7,844 nt of DNA, taken from the NCBI GenBank assembly GCA_026389255.1, contig JAPLIF010000134.1, forward strand, positions 1 to 7,844, given 5' to 3'. Under the pieces are notes generated by a model. That model was not told the origin of the DNA. It saw only the letters and a list, made by a program, of their open reading frames with translations, and did no database searches. This document shows positions 1 through 7,448 of the stretch, piece by piece (the first letter of the stretch is position 1; each line of letters begins with the position of its first letter). The position numbers and the translations under genes were made by a program. Source of the DNA: Cyanobacteriota bacterium (GTDB taxonomy: Bacteria; Cyanobacteriota; Cyanobacteriia; PCC-6307; Cyanobiaceae).

Positions 1-1298
1 GAAGCGTTGTAGGCACCGGTGGCGAACACTGCGACCACATCACCGGTGGTGGTTTCGGGCAGGGCCAGGCCAGTGAGCAGGACGTCTCCCGATTCGCAGT
101 GTTTACCCGCCAGGGTGATGGGTTCGGCGGCCGGGGCGGTCGGTCGATCGGCCAGCACGGCCGTGTAGCGCGATTGATAGGTGATGGGGCGAGGGTTGTC
201 ACTCATGCCGCCATCGATGGCCACATAGGTGCGCAGGCCTGGAACCGTTTTACGGCTGCCGACGCTGTAGAGGGTGACCCCGGCACTGGCGACCAGGGAG
301 CGGCCGGGTTCGCAGAGCAGCCGCGGCAAGGCCAGGCCCCGCTCGGTGCAGGCGGTCGCCACCGCCGTGGCGACATCGGCCACCCATTGTTGGATCGACG
401 GGGGGTCATCGGAGCTGACGTAACGGATGCCCAGACCCCCGCCCACATTGAGATCGGAGCAGGGATGGCCTAGGGAGCGGGCCAGGACCAGGGCGTCGGC
501 CATGACGCTGGCCAGGTCTCGATGGGGCTGCAGTTCAAAGATCTGGGAGCCGATGTGGGCATGGAGCCCATCCAGACAGGCCCAGGAACAGGCCGCAAGG
601 TGGCGCAGCACGGACTCCAGTTGGTCGGGATCGAAGCCGAATTTGCTGTCAAGATGGCCGGTACGGATGTACTCGTGGGTATGGCACTCGATCCCGGGGG
701 TGAAACGCAGCATTAGGCGCACGGGGCCGGGATGGGCCGGGGCGATGCCACTCAGCAGTTCCAGATCCAGCCAGTTATCGACCACCACCGTGACCCCGTG
801 GCTCACCGCCAGCTCAAGCTCCTGCCGGGACTTGTTGTTGCCATGCAGCACGATGCGATCGGGGGGCATTCCCCCTTCCAGGGCCGTCAGCAGTTCGCCC
901 GCAGACACCGCATCCAGCCCCAATCCCTCGGAGGCCACCAGGGCCGTGATCGCTAGGGAACTATTGGCTTTTGAGGCATAGATGGCCAGGGAGGGACCGG
1001 CATAGGAGTCTTCCAGGGCTTGGCGGTAGGCCTGACAGGTCGCCCGCAGGGTGGCTTCATCCAACACATAGAGAGGGGTGCCGTAGTCGCGGGCCAGGTC
1101 GCTCAGCAGGCAGCCCCCAACCATCAATCGGTCCTGGTCATCCAGAGAGGCACTGATGGGGGCCAGGTTGCGATTGGGGCTGGTCGGATCCACCCCGCTT
1201 TCGAAGGGACGGCCCGGGGGAATGGGCTCCCCAACGGCCGCCATGGCATCGGGGCCGTGGAGCGTCGGGGCAGCGGCTGAGGGGACAGGCGGAACCAT
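1..1298 (-). CDS. lysA: Diaminopimelate decarboxylase, C-terminus cut by window edge
   Basis: PLP-dependent enzyme that decarboxylates meso-diaminopimelate to L-lysine in the cytoplasm, the last step of lysine synthesis. I read 432 codons from an ATG at 1298, running off the left edge after GAYNA, so roughly the last 20-30 residues are missing. The fold-III alanine racemase-like barrel carries the PLP lysine in YASKAN (K110), HAHIGSQ (H248), the glycine-rich phosphate loop NVGGGLG (about 284-290) and CEPGR (329-333). The C-terminal beta domain carries the catalytic cysteine in CESGD (C401) and the GAY motif (428-430). All key residues are present. The first 40 or so residues are Pro/Ala-rich and poorly constrained; recognisable sequence begins around SPNRNLAPIS. 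An internal ATG at 1244 (M19) is therefore an alternative start, and neither start has a clear Shine-Dalgarno. It diverges from rimI. No lysine riboswitch is visible upstream, where the DNA is rimI coding sequence. The identity is secure and the start is not. Confidence 0.96.
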   Translation of the reverse strand, partial: MVPPVPSAAAPTLHGPDAMAAVGEPIPPGRPFESGVDPTSPNRNLAPISASLDDQDRLMVGGCLLSDLARDYGTPLYVLDEATLRATCQAYRQALEDSYAGPSLAIYASKANSSLAITALVASEGLGLDAVSAGELLTALEGGMPPDRIVLHGNNKSRQELELAVSHGVTVVVDNWLDLELLSGIAPAHPGPVRLMLRFTPGIECHTHEYIRTGHLDSKFGFDPDQLESVLRHLAACSWACLDGLHAHIGSQIFELQPHRDLASVMADALVLARSLGHPCSDLNVGGGLGIRYVSSDDPPSIQQWVADVATAVATACTERGLALPRLLCEPGRSLVASAGVTLYSVGSRKTVPGLRTYVAIDGGMSDNPRPITYQSRYTAVLADRPTAPAAEPITLAGKHCESGDVLLTGLALPETTTGDVVAVFATGAYNA

Positions 1299-1329
1299 GA
1301 CGCGTCCGGGGCAGGAAGAATTGAGGTTG

Positions 1330-1851
1330 ATGGTAGGCAGGAAGCCCTGGACGGCGACCGATGATGACAGGCCCGGCATCGCTGGCTTGCTGATCGAATC
1401 CTGCGACCTGGGCTGCGACGATCTGCAGGCCTGTCTGGACCTGGACCGCCTCAGCCTGGGCGGTCTGTGGACAGAGCAGCAGTGGCAGACCGAGCTGGAG
1501 GAGCCGGCCAGACCTGTTGTGGGCCTGCGCCTGCAGGGGGAGTTGTTGGCCTTGGCCTGTGGTTGGTTGGTGCTCGATGAATTGCACATCACGGCGGTAG
1601 CGGTGGCGCCCGAACGCCGGCGCCAGGGCCTCGGTCGCCAGGTTCTGGATCTGCTCCTCAGGCGGGCACATGGGTTGGGGGCGCTCCGGGCGACGCTGGA
1701 AGTGGGACGGTCCAATGGGGGGGCGCGGGCCCTTTATGGCTCCTTTGGTTTTCAGGAAGCGGGAGTCCGTCGCGCTTACTACCGAAATGGAGAAGATGCC
1801 CTGATCCAATGGCTGAATCTGGCAACGACAACAGGGTGGGGAAACCCGTAG
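1330..1851 (+). CDS. rimI: RimI-type GNAT N-acetyltransferase (ribosomal protein S18 family)
   Basis: GNAT-fold enzyme that moves acetyl from acetyl-CoA to a protein N-terminus; the E. coli family member acetylates ribosomal protein S18. With the start at 1330 it has 173 residues. The acetyl-CoA motif A is VAVAPERRRQGLGR (about 90-103), with the RxxGLG pyrophosphate loop. It is followed by the RimI signature: LEV, SNxGARALYGSFGF with the catalytic-type Tyr (Y136), and RRAYYRNGEDALIQW near the C-terminus. About 35-45 residues precede the family core, longer than E. coli RimI (148 aa). Candidate starts are ATG 1330 (GAGG 3 bases and AGGA 13 bases upstream), TTG 1321 or 1327, and ATG 1297 (AGG 8 bases upstream, 184 aa). 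The last would share the CATG with the lysA start. The frame stays open upstream to 1156, but that part is antisense to lysA. It lies 156 bases before clpC on the same strand. The exact acceptor protein is inferred from the family. Confidence 0.88.
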   Translation: MVGRKPWTATDDDRPGIAGLLIESCDLGCDDLQACLDLDRLSLGGLWTEQQWQTELEEPARPVVGLRLQGELLALACGWLVLDELHITAVAVAPERRRQGLGRQVLDLLLRRAHGLGALRATLEVGRSNGGARALYGSFGFQEAGVRRAYYRNGEDALIQWLNLATTTGWGNP

Positions 1852-2007
1852 TTGTTTATGTAATAAGGGCGTGAAAACCGCATCTCCATTGATGGCGTAG
1901 TTTCCCAGATCGATTGCGCCACCAAGGATTTTCCCGTATTGAGCTGATTAGCCCCATTCACCCCTTTGATCCTGATAGGTTGGGTTCACTTGTCAAGGCT
2001 CCCGCCC
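1852..2007 (+). promoter_or_regulatory. rimI-clpC intergenic region, probable clpC promoter
   Basis: This 156-base gap is visibly richer in A/T than its flanks and is the only sizeable non-coding stretch, so a clpC promoter is most likely here. One weak sigma-70-like pair is TTGCGC (1914-1919) and TATTGA (1938-1943), 18 bases apart. Another possible -10 is TAATAA (1861-1866). Neither is a strong match. I see no CIRCE-type inverted repeat and no clear terminator for rimI. Readthrough from rimI into clpC is therefore also possible. Confidence 0.3.
1995..1998 (+). promoter_or_regulatory. Candidate ribosome binding site of clpC
   Basis: AAGG lies 9 bases before ATG 2008. It supports starting ClpC at [10 protein letters not shown], the family's usual N-terminus, rather than at the in-frame ATG 1966, which would add 14 residues not typical of the family. 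The core is short, so the support is modest. Confidence 0.4.
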
Positions 2008-4569
2008 ATGTTCGAGCGGTTTACCGAGAAGGCCATCAAGGTGATCATGCTGGCCCAAGAAGAAGCCCGCCGGCTCGGTCACAATTTTGTGGGCACAGAG
2101 CAAATTTTGCTCGGGCTGATCGGCGAGGGCACCGGCGTGGCGGCCAAGGTGCTCAAATCCATGGGCGTTAACCTCAAGGACGCCCGCGTCGAGGTTGAAA
2201 AGATCATCGGGCGCGGATCCGGTTTCGTTGCGGTCGAGATTCCTTTCACCCCCAGGGCGAAACGCGTTCTTGAGCTCTCCCTGGAGGAGGCGCGCCAACT
2301 GGGCCACAACTACATCGGCACCGAGCACCTGCTGCTTGGCCTGATCCGGGAAGGCGAAGGGGTGGCGGCCCGGGTTCTGGAGAACCTCGGTGTCGATCTC
2401 GCCAAGGTGCGCACCCAAGTGATTCGCATGCTCGGTGAAACCGCCGAAGTGGCTTCGGGCGGGGGTGGCAAGGGATCAACCAAAACGCCGACCCTGGATG
2501 AGTTCGGCAGCAATCTGACCCAGATGGCGGCCGAATCCAAACTCGATCCGGTGGTGGGGCGCCAGAACGAGATTGAGCGGGTGATCCAGATTCTTGGTCG
2601 TCGCACCAAGAACAATCCAGTCCTGATCGGTGAACCTGGAGTCGGTAAGACGGCCATCGCCGAAGGTCTGGCCCAGCGCATCACCCAGGGAGAAGTGCCG
2701 GACATCCTTGAGGACAAGCGGGTTCTGACCCTAGATATTGGTTTGTTGGTGGCGGGTACCAAATACCGAGGCGAATTCGAGGAGCGCCTCAAGAAGATCA
2801 TGGAGGAAATTCGTAGTGCTGGCAATGTGATTCTCGTGATCGATGAGGTCCATACCCTCATTGGTGCCGGTGCTGCCGAAGGGGCCATCGATGCGGCCAA
2901 TATTCTTAAGCCCGCCCTCGCCCGTGGCGAGCTTCAGTGCATCGGCGCCACCACTCTCGACGAATACCGCAAGCACATTGAACGTGATGCGGCCTTGGAG
3001 CGCCGCTTCCAACCTGTGATGGTGGGTGAGCCCTCCGTGATCGATACGATCGAGATTCTTCGTGGTCTGAGGGAGCGGTATGAGCAACATCATCGCCTCA
3101 AGATCTCCGATGAGGCCTTGATCGCCGCTGCCACCCTTGGAGATCGCTACATCAGTGATCGCTTCCTTCCTGATAAGGCTATCGATCTCATTGATGAAGC
3201 CGGTAGTCGGGTGCGATTGATGAATTCCAAGCTGCCCCCTGCCGCCAAGGAAGTGGACCGTCAGTTACGTGACATCCAAAAGCAGAAGGAAGAGGCTGTT
3301 CGCGGTCAGAATTACACGAAAGCTGGAGAATTGCGCGACAAAGAGGTCGAACTTCGCGACCAGATCCGTAGCATTCTTCAAGCCAGGCGCGACGACGAAT
3401 CCCCTGCTTCCGAAACTGCCGCGGCCGATGGCAACGCGGAAGGCGTTGCCAACGAGTTCCAGGCTGTGGTGTCTCCAGAAGAGCGAACTCCTGTGGTGAC
3501 TGAGGAGGACATTGCCCATATTGTTGCCTCCTGGACCGGGGTTCCTGTCCAGAAACTCACCGAAAGCGAATCGGTGAAGCTGCTCAACATGGAAGAAACT
3601 CTGCATCAACGACTGATTGGCCAGGACGAAGCCGTTAAGGCGGTATCCCGGGCGATTCGTCGGGCAAGGGTGGGTTTGAAAAATCCAAATCGTCCCATTG
3701 CCAGCTTTATCTTCTCCGGACCCACCGGTGTGGGTAAAACTGAATTGACGAAGGCCTTGGCCGCCTATTTCTTCGGCAGTGAAGACTCCATGATTCGCCT
3801 CGACATGAGCGAATTCATGGAGCGCCACACCGTTAGTAAACTGATTGGCTCGCCTCCAGGTTATGTCGGCTTCAATGAAGGCGGACAACTCACCGAAGCG
3901 GTGCGCCGTCGGCCCTACACCGTGGTGCTCTTTGATGAAATCGAAAAAGCCCACCCCGATGTTTTCAACCTGCTGTTGCAGTTACTTGAGGATGGTCGTC
4001 TGACCGACTCCAAGGGCCGCACGGTTGATTTTAAAAACACCCTCATCATCATGACCTCGAACATCGGTTCGAAAGTCATCGAGAAGGGCGGCGGTGGCTT
4101 GGGCTTCGAATTCTCTGGTGGCGCCCAAGAGGAGACCCAATATAACCGAATTCGTTCCTTGGTCAATGAAGAACTCAAGCAGTATTTCCGCCCTGAGTTC
4201 CTCAATCGCCTTGACGAGATCATTGTGTTCCGCCAACTGACCCGCGATGAGGTCAAGCTGATCGCCGAAATCATGTTGCGTGAGGTCTTCGGTCGCATGG
4301 CTGATAAAGGCATCCACCTTTCCGTGACCAATGCCTTCAAGGAGCGGCTCGTTGAAGAGGGCTATAACCCGAGCTATGGCGCCAGACCCCTGCGTCGTGC
4401 CGTGATGCGCCTCTTGGAGGATTCCCTTGCGGAGGAATTCCTCTCCGGTCGCATCGGCGAAGGCGATTCAGCCGTCGTCGACATCAACGACGCCAAGCAG
4501 GTGGTGATCCTCAAGGAGGGCCAAATCGCCCCGGTGGCCATACCGGAACTCGCCGGTGCTGGCACCTGA
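2008..4569 (+). CDS. clpC: ClpC, Hsp100/AAA+ unfoldase of the Clp protease
   Basis: Hexameric ATPase that unfolds substrates and threads them into the Clp proteolytic core. In cyanobacteria it is the main, generally essential partner of ClpP/ClpR, and it takes ClpS-type adaptors at its N-domain. The protein is complete at 853 residues. In order, it has two Clp-N repeats (about 1-75 and 80-145) and AAA-1 with Walker A GEPGVGKT (208-215), Walker B VILVIDE (274-280) and arginine finger ERRF (331-334). A UVR-type coiled segment follows (about 418-453), then an acidic/Ala-rich linker (about 459-490). AAA-2 has Walker A GPTGVGKT (571-578), Walker B VVLFDE (639-644), arginine R734 in FLNRLDE and sensor-2 GARPLRR (791-797). 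The ClpP-docking loop is LGF at 698-700, after a glycine run. All catalytic residues are intact. Codon use is less G/C-extreme than in the downstream genes, consistent with high expression. ATG 2008 gives the canonical [10 protein letters not shown] start. ClpB is excluded because the long middle coiled coil is absent and the ClpP loop is present. Confidence 0.98.
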   Translation: MFERFTEKAIKVIMLAQEEARRLGHNFVGTEQILLGLIGEGTGVAAKVLKSMGVNLKDARVEVEKIIGRGSGFVAVEIPFTPRAKRVLELSLEEARQLGHNYIGTEHLLLGLIREGEGVAARVLENLGVDLAKVRTQVIRMLGETAEVASGGGGKGSTKTPTLDEFGSNLTQMAAESKLDPVVGRQNEIERVIQILGRRTKNNPVLIGEPGVGKTAIAEGLAQRITQGEVPDILEDKRVLTLDIGLLVAGTKYRGEFEERLKKIMEEIRSAGNVILVIDEVHTLIGAGAAEGAIDAANILKPALARGELQCIGATTLDEYRKHIERDAALERRFQPVMVGEPSVIDTIEILRGLRERYEQHHRLKISDEALIAAATLGDRYISDRFLPDKAIDLIDEAGSRVRLMNSKLPPAAKEVDRQLRDIQKQKEEAVRGQNYTKAGELRDKEVELRDQIRSILQARRDDESPASETAAADGNAEGVANEFQAVVSPEERTPVVTEEDIAHIVASWTGVPVQKLTESESVKLLNMEETLHQRLIGQDEAVKAVSRAIRRARVGLKNPNRPIASFIFSGPTGVGKTELTKALAAYFFGSEDSMIRLDMSEFMERHTVSKLIGSPPGYVGFNEGGQLTEAVRRRPYTVVLFDEIEKAHPDVFNLLLQLLEDGRLTDSKGRTVDFKNTLIIMTSNIGSKVIEKGGGGLGFEFSGGAQEETQYNRIRSLVNEELKQYFRPEFLNRLDEIIVFRQLTRDEVKLIAEIMLREVFGRMADKGIHLSVTNAFKERLVEEGYNPSYGARPLRRAVMRLLEDSLAEEFLSGRIGEGDSAVVDINDAKQVVILKEGQIAPVAIPELAGAGT

Positions 4570-4577
4570 TTCCAGCG

Positions 4578-5711
4578 GTGAGTTGTTCTCCAACTGGGCC
4601 GAAGCCCCTGGATCCCGTGACTCGCCTGCTCCTGGCCCCCCCCATGGTGGTTCGGGGTCCAGGAGCCTGGTTTGATTCCCTGGATGGGATTCGTACCCTC
4701 AGCCGTAGGCCCTTGATGCTGGGCCGTAGTGCTGCCACGGCGCCCCTACGCCAGCGCTGCATCGCCGATCTGGCCGGCCACGGTGTCAAGGCCACCCCGG
4801 CGGAGCTGGTGTTTGATTGTTGCGTCGAAGACCTCGATCGCTTGGTCGCCAACCAGCCCACGGTTGAGCCCGTTGACGCCGTCATGGCGATTGGCGGGGG
4901 CAAGGTGATCGATGCCGGCAAGTGGTTGGCCCATCGCCTGGATCTCCCCTGTGTGACGGTGCCGACCAGCGCAGCCACCTGCGCCGGTTGGACGGCCCTG
5001 GCCAATCTCTATTCACCCCAGGGAGCTTTCCAGGAGGACGTGGTTTTGCCCCGTTGTCCCGACCTGCTTGTTTTTGACCACGACTTGGTGCGTTCTGCAC
5101 CGCCCCGGACCCTGGCCAGTGGTATGGCCGATGCCATGGCCAAGTGGTACGAGGCCTCCGTCAGCAGTGGTTCCAGTGGGGATGGACTGGTGCAGCAGGC
5201 TCTCCAGGTGGCGCGAACGCTACGGGACCAGTTGCTGCTCGATGGGGAAGCCGCCATGGCCGACCCCCACGGAGCCTCCTGGGTGCGGGTGGCCGAGGGC
5301 TGTGCCCTCACCGCCGGCTTGGTGGGAGGTCTGGGGGGGGCCCGCTGCCGCACTGTGGCGGCCCATGCCATCCATAACGGCCTGACCCAGCTTCCCGCCA
5401 GCGCTGGCCATCTCCATGGCGAGAAAGTCGGTTTTGGGGTCCTGGCCCAACTCCGCCTCGAAGAAATGCTGGCGGGTCACGCTCTGGCGGGCCAAGCCCG
5501 CCGCCAGTTGCTGAAGTTCTTCCGCGCCTTGCATCTGCCGGTGGACCTGGCGGAACTGGGCTTGGCCCAGGCCAGTCTCCAGGACTTGCTTCAGGTCTGC
5601 GACCACGCCTGCCAAGCAGGATCCGACCTGCATCTGTTGCCGTTCCCGGTCCAGCCGACCGAACTGATGGCCGCTCTTGTTAGCACAACCGCCGAGGTCC
5701 TTTGCGCCTGA
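4578..5711 (+). CDS. Iron-containing alcohol dehydrogenase / glycerol dehydrogenase-like oxidoreductase
   Basis: Cytoplasmic NAD(P)-dependent, metal-dependent oxidoreductase of the group-III (Fe-ADH/GlyDH/G1PDH) superfamily. The substrate cannot be told from sequence. The 377 residues contain the dinucleotide-binding AIGGGKVIDAGK (104-115), a TVPTSAATCAGW segment (127-138) resembling the TVPT loop of glycerol dehydrogenases, and FDHDL (166-170). The metal ligands expected in the family are D185 in GMADAMAKW, H263/H266 in AAHAIHNG and H280 in HLHGEKVGFG. The site is therefore complete, and the protein is probably active. GTG 4578 gives a 22-residue leader before PPMVVRGPGAW, where recognisable sequence starts. 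ATG 4644 inside PPMVV would be tight, and neither start has a good Shine-Dalgarno. It begins 8 bases after the clpC stop and overlaps the next gene by 10 bases, suggesting shared transcription. Closest character: the uncharacterised cyanobacterial Fe-ADH family related to E. coli HcxA/YbdH and GldA. The superfamily is secure and the reaction is open. Confidence 0.88.
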   Translation: MSCSPTGPKPLDPVTRLLLAPPMVVRGPGAWFDSLDGIRTLSRRPLMLGRSAATAPLRQRCIADLAGHGVKATPAELVFDCCVEDLDRLVANQPTVEPVDAVMAIGGGKVIDAGKWLAHRLDLPCVTVPTSAATCAGWTALANLYSPQGAFQEDVVLPRCPDLLVFDHDLVRSAPPRTLASGMADAMAKWYEASVSSGSSGDGLVQQALQVARTLRDQLLLDGEAAMADPHGASWVRVAEGCALTAGLVGGLGGARCRTVAAHAIHNGLTQLPASAGHLHGEKVGFGVLAQLRLEEMLAGHALAGQARRQLLKFFRALHLPVDLAELGLAQASLQDLLQVCDHACQAGSDLHLLPFPVQPTELMAALVSTTAEVLCA

Positions 5712-6655
5712 GCGACCAGCCCGTGCCGCCGGCGCCAGGACCCGATCCTGCCGCCACCGATCCCTTGGTGGCAGCCTCCCAGGCGCTGGTCCAGGCAGCT
5801 GCCCGATCCCTGATCGATCCCCAGGCCCGGGCCTTGGCCAGCTCCGTTGAGTGGTGGCCAGGCCCTGACCGGGCCCCCGGCTCGCCCGGCCTGCAGACGC
5901 CGGTTGCGGTCTTGGGCCAGGGGCCCACCGTGCTGTTGCTGCATGGCTTTGACAGCTCGTTTCTGGAATTCCGGCGCCTGGCGCCCCTGTTGGCCAGCGA
6001 TCACCGTCTGGTGATACCGGATCTCCATGGTTTTGGCTTTTCTCCCCGTCCCGCCAGTGCTGACTACGACCCGGAGGCGGTGTTGCGCCACCTGGATGGC
6101 CTGCTGCCACGGCTCGGGCCAGGGGTGGGGCTGATTGGGGCCTCCATGGGGGGGGCGGTGGCGGTTGAACTGGCCCGCCGCCACCCCGAAACCATTTCCC
6201 GCCTCTTGCTACTGGCCCCGGCTGGACTGACGGGGCGCCCCATGCCGGTGCCGCCCCTGCTGGATGCCCTGGGGGTTCGGTTCCTGGCAAGGCCGGGGGT
6301 GCGCCGGGGGTTGTGCCGCAGTGCCTTTGCCGATCCCGAGGCCGCCGTCGGCCCCGCCGAGTTGGAGATCGCTTCTGTGCACCTGCCAACCCCAGGTTGG
6401 GCCGATGCCCTTCGACGCTTTGCCCGATCAGGGGGCTTCGCGGGCTGTGGCGCCCCCCTGCCGGCCCAGCCCCTGGCCGTGCTGTGGGGCAAGGACGACC
6501 GGATTCTGCGACCTCCCCAGAAACGGGCCGCCCAGGCGCTGTTGGGCAACCGCATTGAGGAGTTGGAGGCCTGTGGCCATCTCCCCCATCTCGACCAACC
6601 CGCCACGGTGGCTGCCGCCTGGCGACAAGGGAGCCTGGCCGACCAGGGGCCCTGA
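5702..6655 (+). CDS. Alpha/beta-fold hydrolase
   Basis: Serine hydrolase of the alpha/beta superfamily, probably cytosolic; I see no signal peptide or membrane segment. The substrate is unknown. The 317 residues show the oxyanion region VLLLHGFDSS (77-86), PDLHGFGFS (106-114), the nucleophile elbow GASMGG (S148), the acid D266 in WGKDD, and the histidine H293 in CGHLPHLDQP. The catalytic triad is complete. A variable cap segment falls around 172-250. The first 60 residues are Pro/Ala-rich and look like a flexible leader. The start is TTG 5702, with GAGG at 5694-5697 four bases before it. It overlaps the dehydrogenase stop by 10 bases, a translational-coupling arrangement. GTG 5723 is an alternative. 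An 8-G run lies directly after the nucleophile elbow codons. The pairing with the dehydrogenase suggests a shared pathway or merely shared expression; nothing in the sequence decides this. Confidence 0.88.
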   Translation: MRLSDQPVPPAPGPDPAATDPLVAASQALVQAAARSLIDPQARALASSVEWWPGPDRAPGSPGLQTPVAVLGQGPTVLLLHGFDSSFLEFRRLAPLLASDHRLVIPDLHGFGFSPRPASADYDPEAVLRHLDGLLPRLGPGVGLIGASMGGAVAVELARRHPETISRLLLLAPAGLTGRPMPVPPLLDALGVRFLARPGVRRGLCRSAFADPEAAVGPAELEIASVHLPTPGWADALRRFARSGGFAGCGAPLPAQPLAVLWGKDDRILRPPQKRAAQALLGNRIEELEACGHLPHLDQPATVAAAWRQGSLADQGP

Positions 6656-6683
6656 TCGCAGCGGTGGGCTCGGATCACCCAGG

Positions 6684-7214
6684 ATGGCGGCACCCCTTGC
6701 ATCCCCGGTCGTGCCCCCTTCTGGTGATTGGATTTACGGCCTGCTGCCGTGGTTCAGATCGTTGCTCTTGGCCGGTTTGCTGCTCCTGGGCCCGACTTTG
6801 GTTGTGGCGCCGGCCCAGGCCTCCCTGCTGCATCTGGCCGGCCCGGTGCCCGCCAACCTGGGGCTGCAGCAGAACCACTTGGCGCCCTGTGAATCCCCAG
6901 CCCACTGCGCCTGGGCCCGCTGGCCCCTGGCCCAGGAGGACATCAGCATCGAACGCCTGGTGCCGGTGATCCTGAGTTTGGAGGGGGTCGAGGTGGTCGA
7001 TACCCGGGCGGGATATCTCCACGCCACGGCCAGCAGCCGGTTGTTTGGCTTTGTCGATGACCTGGAAATTCACACCCTCCCGGCCAGCCACGAGCTTGAG
7101 GTGCGATCGGCCTCCAGGCTGGGCGAATCCGATCTTGGCGTGAATGCCAGGAGGCTGGAACGGCTGCATCGGGCCTTGTTGGAGGCCCATGTGGTGGCGG
7201 CCCAGCCAAACTGA
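6684..7214 (+). CDS. DUF1499 family protein with N-terminal signal/anchor
   Basis: Family of unknown function, widespread in cyanobacteria and proteobacteria. With ATG 6684 it has 176 residues. A hydrophobic stretch at about 26-43 ends in APAQA, giving a plausible signal-peptidase site after A46; otherwise it is a membrane anchor. Export to the periplasm or thylakoid lumen is likely. The DUF1499 hallmarks follow: the cysteine pair in CESPAHC (C69, C75), YLHATASSRLFGFVDDLEI (111-129) and RSASRLGESDLGVNARRLERL (141-161). An AGG abuts the ATG, so there is no proper Shine-Dalgarno. The frame is open further upstream into the hydrolase, but that part is out of frame with a clearly real gene. It starts 28 bases after the hydrolase stop on the same strand, so it may share its transcript. 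No catalytic function can be claimed. Confidence 0.85.
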   Translation: MAAPLASPVVPPSGDWIYGLLPWFRSLLLAGLLLLGPTLVVAPAQASLLHLAGPVPANLGLQQNHLAPCESPAHCAWARWPLAQEDISIERLVPVILSLEGVEVVDTRAGYLHATASSRLFGFVDDLEIHTLPASHELEVRSASRLGESDLGVNARRLERLHRALLEAHVVAAQPN

Positions 7215-7226
7215 ACCAACCCTTGC

Positions 7227-7448
7227 TTGGCACCCTTGCTGTGGCTGATCCCTCCCCCCTTGCGCCGGACCCCCAGACTCCAGCTGACTGGAACCTTCCC
7301 AGCGTTGCTGATCGGCGCTTCGTCCTGGCAGAACCGGGATACCGCCCAGGAGTCCGACCGCTTGGTCGGTCTGGCGGGCCTGCTGCTGTTGGCCTTGATC
7401 ACGGCGGTGGAAGCCTTTCTGGCGGGCCGGCGGGCCCGGATGGATTAG
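7227..7448 (+). CDS. Small hypothetical membrane protein, frame and start uncertain
   Basis: I do not recognise this protein. The frame gives 73 residues from a TTG at 7227. Its second half has one convincing membrane segment (about residues 46-66, LVGLAGLLLLALITAVEAFL), ending in a basic tail GRRARMD. By hand count this half has strongly G/C-biased third positions (about 29 of 33 codons), as real genes here do. The first half (MAPLLWLIPPPLRR...) is Arg/Pro-rich and unconvincing. The alternative frame over the same bases, from GTG 7241 (or TTG 7223), reads more like a natural soluble leader (ADWNLPSVADRRFVLAEPGY). Joining the two would need a one-base shift in the CCC run around 7353-7357. 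There is no Shine-Dalgarno. Either a small membrane protein with a poorly placed start, a frameshifted gene, or no gene at all. Confidence 0.4.
   Translation: MAPLLWLIPPPLRRTPRLQLTGTFPALLIGASSWQNRDTAQESDRLVGLAGLLLLALITAVEAFLAGRRARMD

Noticed and set aside
1156..1296. Upstream extension of the rimI frame
   Set aside because: It would run antisense through the lysA N-terminal coding region and adds Pro/Gly-rich sequence absent from the RimI family.
1138..1809. 223-codon open frame on the minus strand opposite rimI
   Set aside because: It overlaps the lysA start and all of rimI, and its composition is Pro/Gln/Arg-rich with no family features. The RimI signature on the plus strand is decisive.
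1966..2007. Longer ClpC start at ATG 1966
   Set aside because: It adds 14 residues before the canonical [10 protein letters not shown] start and lacks a better ribosome binding site.
1852..2007. CIRCE-type heat-shock operator before clpC
   Set aside because: No TTAGCACTC...GAGTGCTAA-like inverted repeat is present in the gap.
3265..3954. 229-codon open frame on the minus strand inside clpC
   Set aside because: It is antisense to the conserved linker and AAA-2 region of ClpC, with no motif and no upstream signals.
5220..6389. 389-codon open frame on the minus strand across the dehydrogenase and hydrolase
   Set aside because: It is Pro/Gly/Arg-rich with no recognisable motif, and it lies antisense to two genes with complete catalytic motifs. 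Long shadow frames are expected in DNA this G/C-rich.
7320..7440. High-light-inducible (Hlip/LHC-like) helix in the small membrane frame
   Set aside because: ESDRLVGLAG superficially recalls the chlorophyll-binding ExxNxRxAMxG motif, but the Asn/His ligand, the Arg spacing and the Met do not match.
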